Shown here: positions 8,985 to 18,409 of the stretch, one piece after another
Position numbering within the stretch: the first letter of the stretch is position 1
Layout: each line of letters begins with the position of its first letter
From: Caryophanales bacterium UBA1744
Lineage (GTDB): Bacteria > Bacillota_I > Bacilli_A > RFN20 > CAG-826
Reading direction: 5' to 3'
Assembly: GCA_002314915.1 (NCBI GenBank)
Contig: DCHU01000041.1
Span: forward strand, 1-59,775
DNA length: 59,775 nucleotides
Notes under the pieces: model-generated
What the model was told of the DNA's origin: nothing
Seen by the model: only the letters and a program-made list of their open reading frames with translations
The model's database searches: none
Position numbers and translations under genes: made by a program

Positions 8985-10055
8985 TTACCAATCGAGCAAA
9001 TTGTTCTCGAGCATGATGTTTGCATATGCTTCACCAAGTCTATATGCGTCTGGTGTGTTGTAGTGGTAGGTGTTATAACCGCCCTTAGCATCATCTCCGA
9101 TTTCAAGTTTTAAACCGTTTTCGGTGTTGAATGATCCGTCAACGCAGAAGTTGAGGTCATCATCTGATTCGTTCGCGATGGACAATTTCTGCTTATTAAC
9201 TTCTGGGCTCTTGCCATATGTCTGCTTGGAACCATCATAGATGGTGCAGTCAAGGAATGCGATCTGGTCTTTATCCTGGTCAACCGCATAATCAACGAAC
9301 TCATCCTTGAAGTCTGAGATTAACTGCTTCATTTCAGTTGCATATGTTGTACTTCCTGAATCTGATTCACCCTGGTGCCAGACAAAACCTCTTAAGACAG
9401 GTTCATAACCCTCTTCGATGATTGCGTCTAAGCAGTTCTTTGTGTATGTCTTTAGTAAATAGAAGAGAGACTTTCTTGGGTCATCTTCTCTGCTGAGCCA
9501 GGTAGCTCCATCATTCTTGTGGAAGCCTGAGCCTGAGAATGCGCACTTGATGAGGTGGACTGGATTGTCCTCTGTTGTGTACTGTGCGAGTGTGTTTGCG
9601 ATACCAAGTTCTGGGCCAAAGAACATGTCTGTCTTGCCATTTACTGAATCGCCAACGCCCATTCCAACTTTAGTTGGCTGGAAGTTAGGGGTTAATCTTG
9701 CCTCTGGAGTTGATTTATCTTCAGATGCTGTGTGTGCGTTGCTCCATCCGTTTGGATAGTAGTAGCCATAGTAGCTTGTTAAGACACTTGGAATGCCGTT
9801 GAGAACGCCATCTGTATCCATTCCCTGTTCTTCTAAATAATCCTCAAGAAGTGGAGTGTCTGATCTTGGGTGTTTCCAATAGGTTGAGCCCTCCATATTT
9901 GACTGTCCCGAAAGAACAAAGACATCAACCTTGTTATTTACAACTGGTTCTGGATCTGGAGTTTTTGATGACTCAGGTGCAGGAGCAGGTTTGTTGCCGC
10001 AGCCTACTAAAGTAAGGCATGCTAACATTGATAAAAGTGCAAATCTACTTTTCAT
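8985..10055 (-). CDS. Lipoprotein esterase, CE6/sialate O-acetylesterase-like (SGNH fold)
   Basis: 356 aa. A signal peptide ends in a lipobox LVGC (C19), followed by a Pro/Glu-rich linker, so the enzyme is lipid-anchored outside the cell. The catalytic blocks of the CE6/SASA family are visible: GQSNM with S52, WHQGES at 226-231, and the C-terminal YHYNTPDAYRLGE with H331. Relatives remove acetyl groups from plant xylan or from sialic acid; the substrate here is not decidable. An AGAGGA ribosome-binding site precedes the ATG. It is transcribed away from the RNase-like lipoprotein gene. Confidence 0.82.
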   Translation of the reverse strand: MKSRFALLSMLACLTLVGCGNKPAPAPESSKTPDPEPVVNNKVDVFVLSGQSNMEGSTYWKHPRSDTPLLEDYLEEQGMDTDGVLNGIPSVLTSYYGYYYPNGWSNAHTASEDKSTPEARLTPNFQPTKVGMGVGDSVNGKTDMFFGPELGIANTLAQYTTEDNPVHLIKCAFSGSGFHKNDGATWLSREDDPRKSLFYLLKTYTKNCLDAIIEEGYEPVLRGFVWHQGESDSGSTTYATEMKQLISDFKDEFVDYAVDQDKDQIAFLDCTIYDGSKQTYGKSPEVNKQKLSIANESDDDLNFCVDGSFNTENGLKLEIGDDAKGGYNTYHYNTPDAYRLGEAYANIMLENNLLDW

Positions 10056-10149
10056 ATTTGTTTCCTCTGTAAAGTTATTCTAGACCTCTTATGCGCACAC
10101 CTAATGGACATATTTAGTCAATTGATATAGACAATCATACGCTTTTCGT

Positions 10150-10177
10150 TTGCAAACAAGATTTCACTCAATATAAT
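10150..10177 (+). promoter_or_regulatory. Promoter of the RNase-like lipoprotein gene
   Basis: TTGCAA (10150-10155), 16-nt spacer, TATAAT (10172-10177). The ATG at 10186 lies 8 nt beyond the -10 and no ribosome-binding site is present, so the transcript should start at or next to the start codon. Confidence 0.65.
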
Positions 10178-10185
10178 ACTTCTCT

Positions 10186-11985
10186 ATGAGAAAACCTTTA
10201 TTAGTACTTATTTCAACTTCAATTCTCACGTTAACAGGATGCTCTTCTGTATCTTTTGACTTCGGTTTTGTCAGTTCAATGCATCAGCCTTCAACAAGCG
10301 AATCGACATTAGAAACAACATCAGAAATCTCATCCGAAACATCATCAAATGAGGAGTCAAGCGCCGATCATAAGCATGATTACACAATGATTGATTACGC
10401 TCCAAAGTGCGAAGAACAAGGTTATACCTTGTATATTTGCGATATTTGCGGTTATACAAAGAAGGATGATTTCATTGATGCACTTGGGCACGATTGGAGT
10501 GCACTCACGCAAATTAGCGCAGGTGACTGTCAGAATAAATCCCAGTCAAAGCACACATGTTCAAGATGCAACAAAGTCGAGACAGTGGAAGGGGAACTCG
10601 GATCCCATGATTATGAAAGAGTTGATGTAGGACCAACTTGCACTGAAGCTGGTTATCAGGCCAGAAAATGCACAGTCTGCGGAGATGAACTCGACAGAAT
10701 GGAAGGCTCGCCAGCAAGCGGACACACATACGGCGACTGGATTGTCACCGAATACCCAACAACGACAAAAGAGGGATCTCATTATAAAGTTTGCTCAACA
10801 TGCGGCGATAAGCAAGTTGAGGCAATGCCTGTTTTAGAAGAGGAAACACCAGATTATGATTCGATGCAAACAATCGAATTGAACAGCGAGAATTCAAGCT
10901 CCCTTCCAACTCAGTACAAAGATGGAAACTATGCGCAGACATACATCGGTTCCATATCATATAAGCAGTATCGTACATACGGATTATCTGCATCATCTAA
11001 GTTTATTAAACTTATATCCGCGGATTTCACCTCATATGTCAATCTTCCTGAAGCGCAGTTAGGCGGCACATTCTCGAATAGTACACCTATTAAAGGCATC
11101 AAGAAAATAGAGATGAGTTATTCGACTACAGCAGACGCAAAAATCTACTACGGAAGTTCAATAAATCTCACCAATTACGTCAATGTCAGTTCTTCAAAGA
11201 GCACGGGTACATTTGAATTCGGTGAAAACGACATCAATTACTTCAGAATCACGTCTGGAACAGCTGACGTTTCAATCGACTCAATCAAGATTTATTATCT
11301 CGATAGCGGAACAGTGGATAGCGGTGCATACGGTTCTTGCGGGCAAGGCTTATGGAGACTCAATCCTAAAACCGTTTCAGGAACACCTGAGAACGGTGAT
11401 ACCGTTGAATGTCCAATCAAAGCAACCAAGAGTGGTAGCACATATACTGTTCAGGAAAAGAAGACATACACATATTACACATACGAATATATCGTTGAGC
11501 ACCCTGAATTATCCGGTGCAGCATCTTGGATTGATCCAATTGATGTCGCAAACTATTTCTGCTCATTCAAAACATATCCTGCAAACTATGTTTCTAAGTC
11601 AAATTTCTTGACCGCAAAAGAGTATTTTGGAGATAGCACACGCTGCGTGTCTCAGTACAGCAGAACAAACGGATATGCTCAGGCAGTTCCTTATAAAGGA
11701 ACACCTACATATTATGAGTGTGATATTGCACTTAATTCCTCGTATTCTCAAAACAACAGAAGTGTTGGAAGAGTCATCGCTTGGGCAACAGGTTTCGATT
11801 CATCAAAAGGCGCAACGGGATATGACACAAACCCTGTATGTGTATTCACCGATGATCACTATTCGACATTCCAGGAGTACTACAACAACGGAACTTGGGG
11901 TAGAAGATACAACGCAATCTATAGCGATTCGGTAGGTCAGACAATGGTCACGAATTACGTTTACGGAGCTCCAACAACACTATAA
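10186..11985 (+). CDS. Lipoprotein with Cys-rich repeats and a barnase/RNase N1-like C-terminal domain
   Basis: 599 aa. The signal peptide has lipobox LTGC (C19), followed by a Ser/Thr/Glu-rich linker. Residues about 63-225 hold four degenerate repeats of the type H-D-Y...C...GY...C..CG...LGH, resembling small zinc-ribbon modules. Residues about 230-380 look like a beta-sandwich. The last 100 residues resemble microbial guanyl RNases: YYECDIAL (E511), GRVIAWATG (R529) and FTDDHYSTF (H558) line up with barnase E73, R87 and H102, with a longer loop between the last two. So it may be a surface-tethered ribonuclease. No barstar-like inhibitor gene is adjacent. Repeats and anchor are clear; the RNase assignment rests on short motifs. 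Confidence 0.68.
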   Translation: MRKPLLVLISTSILTLTGCSSVSFDFGFVSSMHQPSTSESTLETTSEISSETSSNEESSADHKHDYTMIDYAPKCEEQGYTLYICDICGYTKKDDFIDALGHDWSALTQISAGDCQNKSQSKHTCSRCNKVETVEGELGSHDYERVDVGPTCTEAGYQARKCTVCGDELDRMEGSPASGHTYGDWIVTEYPTTTKEGSHYKVCSTCGDKQVEAMPVLEEETPDYDSMQTIELNSENSSSLPTQYKDGNYAQTYIGSISYKQYRTYGLSASSKFIKLISADFTSYVNLPEAQLGGTFSNSTPIKGIKKIEMSYSTTADAKIYYGSSINLTNYVNVSSSKSTGTFEFGENDINYFRITSGTADVSIDSIKIYYLDSGTVDSGAYGSCGQGLWRLNPKTVSGTPENGDTVECPIKATKSGSTYTVQEKKTYTYYTYEYIVEHPELSGAASWIDPIDVANYFCSFKTYPANYVSKSNFLTAKEYFGDSTRCVSQYSRTNGYAQAVPYKGTPTYYECDIALNSSYSQNNRSVGRVIAWATGFDSSKGATGYDTNPVCVFTDDHYSTFQEYYNNGTWGRRYNAIYSDSVGQTMVTNYVYGAPTTL

Positions 11986-11990
11986 AAAAC

Positions 11991-12019
11991 AGGTCAGTTC
12001 AAAACTGGCCTTTCTTTTT
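11991..12019 (+). terminator. Intrinsic terminator after the RNase-like lipoprotein gene
   Basis: AGGTCAGTT (11991-11999) pairs with AACTGGCCT (12003-12011), followed by TTTCTTTTT. Confidence 0.85.
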
Positions 12020-12040
12020 ACTAGTAAATAGAAATAGTTG

Positions 12041-12246
12041 TGCTAAACTTTATCGCGGTCGAAGTCTAGTCCACTTACAGCGAGGGCCTCATGATGGAAA
12101 AGCCTAGTGGACGCGCTAACTTCGGAAAAAGCCAGCGGGTAATGCCGCCGCAGTTCTGCGTTATAGAGCGAATTAAGAGCACCTAGTGAAGAAGGATGGT
12201 ACCGCGCTAAAGCGTTCCTTCAGTTGAAGGTGTTTTATTTTTTTAG
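12041..12246 (+). promoter_or_regulatory. T-box riboswitch (alanine) and promoter of alaS
   Basis: An extended -10 (TGCTAAACT, 12041-12049) is followed by a T-box leader. Stem I is closed by CGAAGT/ACTTCG and TCCACT/AGTGGA. The internal loop presents GCT (12115-12117), an alanine specifier codon, followed by A. The T-box core AAGGATGGTACCGCG is at 12192-12206. The antiterminator pairs AAGGA and CGC with GCG and TCCTT. The competing terminator uses CCTTC/GAAGG followed by a T-run (12218-12244). Uncharged tRNA-Ala should allow read-through into alaS. Confidence 0.92.
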
Positions 12247-12256
12247 GAGGTTTCCA

Positions 12257-14851
12257 ATGAGAAAACTTACAGGAGAGCAGATCAGAGAAACTTGGATTAA
12301 GTTCTTTGAGAAGAGAGGCCATCAGTGGCTCCCAGGCGTTTCCCTCGTCCCACAGGGCGACAAATCTTTGTTATGGGTTAACGCAGGCGTCACAGGTTTG
12401 AAGAAGTATTTTGATGGCACAGAGATTCCGCCAAACAGAAGAATCGTCAACATTCAGAAATCAATCAGAACCAACGACATCGAGAACGTTGGACATACAG
12501 CTAGACATCACACATTTTTCGAGATGTTAGGCAACTTCTCAATCGGTGATTACTTCAGAAACGAAGTCATCCCATGGGCAGTCGAAATCCTTACCACTCC
12601 AGAGGGATACGACATTCCAAAAGAGAAACTTTATATTACATATAACCCAGCAGATACAGCATCATTAGAGCTTTGGATCAAGTGCGGCATGTTAGAGAGC
12701 CATATGATTCCATTAGAGGGAAACTTCTGGGAAATCGGCGAAGGTCCATGCGGTCCTGACACCGAAATCTTCTTCGATAGAGGAGAAGAATATGACCCAC
12801 AGCACTTAGGCGAGAGATTGCTACGTGAAGATATGGAAAACGACAGATACATCGAGATCTGGAACATCGTCTTCTCACAGTATAACTCAGTCGCTGGAGT
12901 CGGTAGAAAAGACTATAAGGAACTCCCAAGCAAGAACATCGATACCGGTTCAGGCTTAGAGAGAATCGCATGTATCCTCCAGGGAACACCAACCAACTTC
13001 GAAACAGACTTCTTCATGCCAATCATCAGAAAAGCAGAAGAGATCTCCGGCGTTAAGTATGGCGAGCCAAACCTCATGCCATTCAGAGTCATTGCAGACC
13101 ACGCAAGATGCTTAACATTCGCACTTAGCGATGGTGCTACATTCTCAAACGAAGGCCGTGGTTACGTCTTAAGACGTATCATCAGACGTGCTATGCGTTA
13201 TGGCCAGAAGATTGGAATCAAGCGTGCATTCATGTATGAGATGGTTGACATCATCGTTGAAAACTACAAGTCATTCTATCCATACCTCGTCGAGAAGGCA
13301 GCAGAAGTCAAAGAAGACATCAGATTAGAAGAAGAGAGATTCTTAACAACCCTCGTCTCAGGAGAAGCACTCTTGAGAGACATGATGGTCGGAAAGAAAG
13401 AACTCTCAGGCGAAGAAGTCTTCAAGCTTTATGACACATATGGCTTCCCAGCAGACGTCACAAAAGAAATCGCTGAAGAAAACGGACTCACAATCGACAT
13501 GGAAGGCTTCAAGGCTGAAATGGAGAAACAGAGAGAAAGAGCAAGATCAGCACGTGGCGAAATCGAATCATTCCACAAGCAGTCAAAGGATTTAATGGCA
13601 TTCAAGGATGAATCAACATTCCATTATGACGAGCCATTAACCGGATATAAGACAACAGTTATCGGAGTATTCAAAGATGGCGAAAAAGTTGAATCAATCA
13701 ATGATGAAGGTGACCTTATCCTCAAGGATACAATCTTCTACGCAGAGATGGGTGGACAGGTTGCAGACACAGGTGTCATCGCAAATTCAGTCGTAACAAC
13801 AGTCTCAAAAGCTCCACACGGACAGCACTTACATCACGTCAAGGTCAGCAGCGGAGAAATCAAGACAGGTGACGAAGTCGTCATCTCAGTTGATTCCGAG
13901 AGAAGACACAAGATTGAGAAGAACCACTCAGCAACACACATCCTCCACGCAGCGCTTAACGAAGTGCTCGGTGGACACGCAACACAAGCTGGTTCATATG
14001 TTGATGATGAGTATTTGAGATTCGACTATCAGACAAAAACTAAGACATCTAAAGATGACTTAGAGAAGATTGAAGCAATGGTCAACGCAAAGATCGAGGC
14101 ATCAATCCCAGAAGTCACAGAAGAATTGCCAATCGAAGAGGCTAAGAAATTAGGCGCTGAGATGACATTCACAGATAAGTATGGTGATGTTGTCAGAGTC
14201 GTCGAATTCGGAGAGTTCTCCAGAGAATTCTGTGGTGGTACACACGTTAAGAACTCAGGCGATATCGGCATGTTCGTCCTCGTGAGCGATGAATCAGTCG
14301 CTTCAGGCGTCAGACGTATCACAGGTTTAACAGGTACCGCAGCATACAAGTACATGAAGGAGAAGATCGCTCTCCTCAATACAGTTGAAGCAAAATTAGG
14401 CGCTTCAGATGTTGACATAGTCAAACATATTGACTTAACACTTGAAGAAGTTGCTTCACTCAAGGCTGAGAACAGTGAATTAAAAGCAAAAGTTGCAGCA
14501 GCAGACGCAAAGAAATTAGCTGACTCAATCCAATCAGTTAATGGCGTTGACTATGCATTAATCGTCAAAGAAGGCGCTAATAGAGACGAGTTAACAACTC
14601 TTGGCGACACACTCAAGGCAAATAGAGACAACTATCTCTTCGTACTTGTCGGTGGCGCTAACGGCGCTCACCCAGTAATCGTCTTCACAAAAGGCGCAGC
14701 AACAGCTAAGGCAAAAGCAGGCGATGTTGTTAAGAAACTCGCTTCAGTCTTAGGCGGTGGCGGTGGTGGCCGTCCAGAGATGGCATCAGGCTCACTCAAG
14801 TCCATCGCAAACATCGAGTCCGCAATCGCAGACATCAAGGCATTGCTTTAA
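12257..14851 (+). CDS. alaS: Alanyl-tRNA synthetase
   Basis: 864 aa from the ATG at 12257, which follows AGGAGG. An upstream in-frame start at 12224 would sit inside the T-box terminator and is rejected. It charges tRNA-Ala. Seen: class II motif region HHTFFEMLGNFSIGDYF, the editing domain with HSATHILHAAL (zinc-type HxxxH) and CGGTH motifs, and the C-Ala domain ending in a glycine-rich GGGGGGRPEMASG. The length is standard. Expression is controlled by the alanine T-box. DUF1292 follows 11 nt after the stop and is probably co-transcribed, as in many Bacillota. Confidence 0.97.
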   Translation: MRKLTGEQIRETWIKFFEKRGHQWLPGVSLVPQGDKSLLWVNAGVTGLKKYFDGTEIPPNRRIVNIQKSIRTNDIENVGHTARHHTFFEMLGNFSIGDYFRNEVIPWAVEILTTPEGYDIPKEKLYITYNPADTASLELWIKCGMLESHMIPLEGNFWEIGEGPCGPDTEIFFDRGEEYDPQHLGERLLREDMENDRYIEIWNIVFSQYNSVAGVGRKDYKELPSKNIDTGSGLERIACILQGTPTNFETDFFMPIIRKAEEISGVKYGEPNLMPFRVIADHARCLTFALSDGATFSNEGRGYVLRRIIRRAMRYGQKIGIKRAFMYEMVDIIVENYKSFYPYLVEKAAEVKEDIRLEEERFLTTLVSGEALLRDMMVGKKELSGEEVFKLYDTYGFPADVTKEIAEENGLTIDMEGFKAEMEKQRERARSARGEIESFHKQSKDLMAFKDESTFHYDEPLTGYKTTVIGVFKDGEKVESINDEGDLILKDTIFYAEMGGQVADTGVIANSVVTTVSKAPHGQHLHHVKVSSGEIKTGDEVVISVDSERRHKIEKNHSATHILHAALNEVLGGHATQAGSYVDDEYLRFDYQTKTKTSKDDLEKIEAMVNAKIEASIPEVTEELPIEEAKKLGAEMTFTDKYGDVVRVVEFGEFSREFCGGTHVKNSGDIGMFVLVSDESVASGVRRITGLTGTAAYKYMKEKIALLNTVEAKLGASDVDIVKHIDLTLEEVASLKAENSELKAKVAAADAKKLADSIQSVNGVDYALIVKEGANRDELTTLGDTLKANRDNYLFVLVGGANGAHPVIVFTKGAATAKAKAGDVVKKLASVLGGGGGGRPEMASGSLKSIANIESAIADIKALL

Positions 14852-14862
14852 GGAGGTTCCAT

Positions 14863-15126
14863 ATGATCGAAATCACAGACAACAGCATTGTCATCACTCG
14901 TGAAGACGGGGTTGAGGACACATGGAAAATCCTCTTCTATTACCATAACGACGAAAGAGCAAAAGATTACTACTTCATCTACAAAGATGAGGATGAGGAT
15001 TCAATCATCGTTATGGCATCAAGCGACGGCGAAACCCTCGAAGAATGCTCCGAAGAAGAGCTCGCAGAGGCGGAGCAGGTCCTTGAAGCATATGAAGAAG
15101 ACCCAAAAATCGGGGAAATTAAATAG
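14863..15126 (+). CDS. DUF1292 family protein (YrzB-like)
   Basis: 87 aa, strongly acidic (many Asp/Glu, C-terminal half rich in EEL/EAEQ). The beta-rich N-terminal half with FYYHNDERAKDYYFIYKDE matches the small DUF1292 family found close to alaS in Bacillota. The function is unknown. A GGAGG ribosome-binding site sits in the 11-nt gap after alaS. Confidence 0.85.
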   Translation: MIEITDNSIVITREDGVEDTWKILFYYHNDERAKDYYFIYKDEDEDSIIVMASSDGETLEECSEEELAEAEQVLEAYEEDPKIGEIK

Positions 15127-15192
15127 TCTTTCACTTGTGAACAGACATAAATCCCCATATAATCTAGCGTTGATAGCAAAGGAGTAACAACC

Positions 15193-15666
15193 ATGGCAGA
15201 TGAAAAAATTGAGATGACAAAAGAAGAGTATGCTGAATTAGACAAGCGTTACCGTCATTTGTTAGATGAAGAAAGACCAGCAATCATCGAAGCGTTACAG
15301 GCAGCTCGTGCACAGGGCGACTTATCAGAAAACGCTGACTATGATGCAGCAAGAAATAGACAGGCAGAAATCGAAGCAGAGATCACCCGCATCGAAGGAA
15401 TCAAGGACCACATCGTTGTCGTTGAGTCAAAAGGTGACAAGATCAACGTCGGTTTCACAGTCGAATACGTCGAAGTCGCAACAGGAAAGGCTATGAAGAT
15501 CAAGATGGTCTCAACAGTCTTAGCAAATCCTCTTGCAAACCCACCAGCAATCTCTCAGGAATCCGCTGTTGGAAAAGCACTTCTTGGACACGTCGCAGGC
15601 GATATCGTCACAGTCGAAGCTCCAAAGAAGAAATACGACATCAAGATCGTTGCTTGCAAGGCTTAA
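15193..15666 (+). CDS. greA: Transcription elongation factor GreA
   Basis: 157 aa. It rescues backtracked RNA polymerase by stimulating transcript cleavage through the secondary channel. Seen: an N-terminal coiled coil (about residues 10-75) with the tip motif GDLSENADYDAARNRQAEIE carrying the acidic residues, then the FKBP-like C-terminal domain with ISQESAVGKALLGHVAGD. AAAGGAG precedes the ATG. Typical length. A perfect terminator follows at once. Confidence 0.96.
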   Translation: MADEKIEMTKEEYAELDKRYRHLLDEERPAIIEALQAARAQGDLSENADYDAARNRQAEIEAEITRIEGIKDHIVVVESKGDKINVGFTVEYVEVATGKAMKIKMVSTVLANPLANPPAISQESAVGKALLGHVAGDIVTVEAPKKKYDIKIVACKA

Positions 15667-15682
15667 GAAAACTTCAAAAATT

Positions 15683-15705
15683 AGCCTCCTTAAGGAGGCT
15701 TTTTT
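15683..15705 (+). terminator. Intrinsic terminator after greA
   Basis: Perfect palindrome AGCCTCCTTAAGGAGGCT (15683-15700) followed by a T-run. Confidence 0.92.
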
Positions 15706-15769
15706 CTTTGTCAAAATTCGCAGGGAAAAAATCTCAATTTCTCCTCTAGTAATTAGTAGGAGGATTTTT

Positions 15770-16324
15770 ATGTATAAAGTAATAATCGTAGTGGTCGTCC
15801 TAACTTTGGTGTTCATCATCGCCTTCTCAGGAGTGGAGGCCGTATCGAACATGATTGTGGACGGAACCGCAAACACAACAAGCTACGTCACAACGACAGA
15901 CCCAACAACCGTTCAGGTAACATTGACCGGCGAAGTGACGAGAACTGGGACCTACACAGTCAAGATAGGATCAACCTTAGGAGATGTCCTTGAGGGAGCG
16001 GGCGGAATAACTGCAAACGGGGATGAAAGGTGTTTCGTTTCCACCCTTGAGATCACCGCTAAAAACGCGTTCTACATCCCGCCTATCTATGATAATGAGG
16101 ATACGTGCACGATGGATCCGATTGAGAAGGTGTGCATCAACTCAGCCACTCAAAGCCAATTGCAGGAGTTGTCCGCGTTCTCCGTTACCGTTAGCGGGGC
16201 AATAGTGAACTACAGAAGTTCTAACGGCGACTTCCAGCAACTCGAGGATCTTAAGAACGTTCCAGGTATTGGCTCAGCCACATTTGAAAAGTGCAAAAAC
16301 TTCGTGACGCTTTACGAGGTATAG
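15770..16324 (+). CDS. comEA: ComEA-like competence DNA receptor
   Basis: 184 aa from the ATG at 15770, which follows AGGAGG; a longer in-frame reading back to 15533 would overlap greA and its terminator and is rejected. One N-terminal membrane helix, a Thr-rich spacer, an SLBB-like domain (VTLTGEVTRTGTYTVKIGSTLGDVLEGAGG) and a C-terminal helix-hairpin-helix DNA-binding domain (INSATQSQLQ...LKNVPGIGSATFEKC). The first hairpin is degenerate (SAFSVTVSGAI rather than a PGIG turn). ComEA binds incoming DNA at the surface and passes it to ComEC, whose gene overlaps by 34 nt. Confidence 0.9.
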   Translation: MYKVIIVVVVLTLVFIIAFSGVEAVSNMIVDGTANTTSYVTTTDPTTVQVTLTGEVTRTGTYTVKIGSTLGDVLEGAGGITANGDERCFVSTLEITAKNAFYIPPIYDNEDTCTMDPIEKVCINSATQSQLQELSAFSVTVSGAIVNYRSSNGDFQQLEDLKNVPGIGSATFEKCKNFVTLYEV

Positions 16325-18381
16325 CCATACCAAAAAGAGCCTTAACGTTCGCTCTAGCCGGTTTAGTCATCGGAATCTCATTCTCATATTATTTAAAGAC
16401 GTTAAGCCTTCTAATCGTCTTGTTTTCGTTATGCGTAGGTGCATTATGCGCGCTTAAGCGAAGCAAAAGGCTATTAGGGGTATATGCAGTATTCCTGATA
16501 ATTGGCTTTTCTTATCATTCGCTAGGTAAACTCAGAAAGCCATTGGAGGGAAACCAAACATTTACGGGGTATGTGATGGAGTCCAAGAACAATTACTTTT
16601 TGTTTAAATCTAATGGCGTTTCTTATTACGTTTATGAGAAATCTAGCGAGCGTGAAATAGGGGATTGGCTCAGAATTGAAGGATATTGCTCAAAATATGT
16701 GGCGACAGAATATGAGTCATACTTCTCGATGACCGAATACCTTAACAAAAAAGGCGTTACGCACAAGATAAGTGCGAAGACGATCAACGTTACATTCAAG
16801 ATGCCTTTGCGCCTTAGAACCAAGGAATTGAGGTTCTTGAGTTATTTCGATAAAGAGACTGCAGGACTGATTGATTCTCTCCTCTTTGATCATAGGGATT
16901 ATTCTCTAAATAGCATCAGTCTCGCAAGTGAGGTTGGAGTATTGTATTTCTTATCTGCTTCAGGGTTAATTTACACGATGGTACTCAACGGCTTTGAGAA
17001 ACTTGTTTTCTTAAAGTTAGATGAAAAGAAAAGCAAGATATTTACTCAATTATTTGGTACCTTTTTCTTACCGTTCTTAATACTCAAACCAGGTGTTGTA
17101 AGAGTGTATCTTACAAGGCTTCTAAGGTGTTTTGTAATCCACTCAAAAGAAGACTACAAACCCGACCATATCACATGCGTTTCAGGCGTTGCTTTAGTCA
17201 TGGTTTTCGCTGTACCTAGTCTAGCTTTAGCCTCGGGTTTTCTCGTCTCTATTCTTATATCAATAGGCATGCAGCTTTTAAGAGGGAGGCTATCTGAATT
17301 CAAGAAGGCCAAGAAGAGGGTAATAGGGGTGATATGCGCTTTTACATTCGTGTTTCCGATGCTTGTTAGCGGCAATTCTTTTCATCTTTTGTCGCTCCTT
17401 TATTCAACGATAGCAATACCGATTGTCTATCCGTTTTACTTATTATCTTGGGTTTCTTTTATTACAGTCCCTTTCAAAAGCGTGCTCGGCTTATATGGTT
17501 CAGGAATCAGCAGTTTCTTATCTTTGATGGATAAGATGGATGTTCAAATACCATTAGGCCATTGGACATCGTTTACAGCGTGCGGGTATTACTCATTTGT
17601 ATTAGGTTGGTATTACTTTAGAGATAATGGATTATCACATTTTAAGAGGTATTGCATGGCTTCAGTGTTATTGATGCTAGTTATCAACCCTCTCCCAATC
17701 GATATACCAATCAGCGAAGAAGTGTCTTTCATTAATGTGGGTCAGGGTGACTCCATTCTTGTTAGATCAAAGAACAAAGTGGTGCTCATCGACACGGGAG
17801 GAAATACCTCTTTTGACATAGCGTCTAACGTCCTGATTCCATATCTTAGAAAGAAGAGAATCTATCATATTGATTATCTAATAGGAACGCATGATGATGC
17901 AGATCACATAGGTGGAAAGAGTAGCCTAATGAGTAAATATAAGGTAAAGAATTATATCGATAGTAACGATAGTTTTCCAATTTCCATCGGAAATATAAGA
18001 TTAGATAATCTCAATATTTATAGCGATGAATGGGATGAAGAAAATGACACAAGTTTGGTGCTGTACACAGAGTTCATGAACAAGAAATGGCTCTTCACAG
18101 GAGACGCTTCTCAAAAGATAGAGAAACTCATAATCAGAGATAACCCAAACCTCGATTGCGATATTTTGAAAGTGGGGCATCATGGCTCTAAAACATCTTC
18201 CTCCGACATCTTCATCAAAACCATAACACCTGAAGTAGGAATCATTTCAGTTGGGGCAAACAACAAGTATGGCCACCCAAACGATGAGGCCATTAACACC
18301 TTACTCAAATACGACGTATCAATTAGGAGAACCGACTTAGAAGGAACAATTACTTACAAGAGATACGTTTCCCCTCTCTAA
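16291..18381 (+). CDS. comEC: ComEC/Rec2 DNA-uptake channel
   Basis: 696 aa. The GTG start at 16291 lies inside comEA and no ribosome-binding site is clear, so translation is probably coupled; the exact start is uncertain. An N-terminal membrane/OB-like part, a multi-helix competence domain (about residues 180-460) and a C-terminal metallo-beta-lactamase domain with NVGQGDSILVR, IDTGG, GTHDDADHIGG, LFTGDAS, VGHHGSKTS and the final GHPND. The family forms the inner-membrane pore for transforming DNA and is thought to degrade one strand. Together with comEA it suggests natural competence, but pilus genes are not in this window. Confidence 0.93.
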   Translation: MQKLRDALRGIAIPKRALTFALAGLVIGISFSYYLKTLSLLIVLFSLCVGALCALKRSKRLLGVYAVFLIIGFSYHSLGKLRKPLEGNQTFTGYVMESKNNYFLFKSNGVSYYVYEKSSEREIGDWLRIEGYCSKYVATEYESYFSMTEYLNKKGVTHKISAKTINVTFKMPLRLRTKELRFLSYFDKETAGLIDSLLFDHRDYSLNSISLASEVGVLYFLSASGLIYTMVLNGFEKLVFLKLDEKKSKIFTQLFGTFFLPFLILKPGVVRVYLTRLLRCFVIHSKEDYKPDHITCVSGVALVMVFAVPSLALASGFLVSILISIGMQLLRGRLSEFKKAKKRVIGVICAFTFVFPMLVSGNSFHLLSLLYSTIAIPIVYPFYLLSWVSFITVPFKSVLGLYGSGISSFLSLMDKMDVQIPLGHWTSFTACGYYSFVLGWYYFRDNGLSHFKRYCMASVLLMLVINPLPIDIPISEEVSFINVGQGDSILVRSKNKVVLIDTGGNTSFDIASNVLIPYLRKKRIYHIDYLIGTHDDADHIGGKSSLMSKYKVKNYIDSNDSFPISIGNIRLDNLNIYSDEWDEENDTSLVLYTEFMNKKWLFTGDASQKIEKLIIRDNPNLDCDILKVGHHGSKTSSSDIFIKTITPEVGIISVGANNKYGHPNDEAINTLLKYDVSIRRTDLEGTITYKRYVSPL

Positions 18382-18397
18382 ACAGAATTAATCTGTT

Positions 18398-18403
18398 TAT
18401 AAT
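18398..18403 (+). promoter_or_regulatory. -10 box of holA
   Basis: TATAAT ends 6 nt before the holA ATG at 18410 and no ribosome-binding site is present. No clear -35 was found at the right distance. Consistent with a leaderless message. Confidence 0.5.
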
Positions 18404-18409
18404 ATACCT

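Noticed and set aside
12224..12256. N-terminal extension of alaS
   Set aside because: It lies in the T-box terminator and before a clear AGGAGG site; family N-termini start at the 12257 ATG.
15533..15769. N-terminal extension of comEA
   Set aside because: Runs through greA in another frame and through its terminator; the 15770 ATG has AGGAGG and starts the membrane helix.
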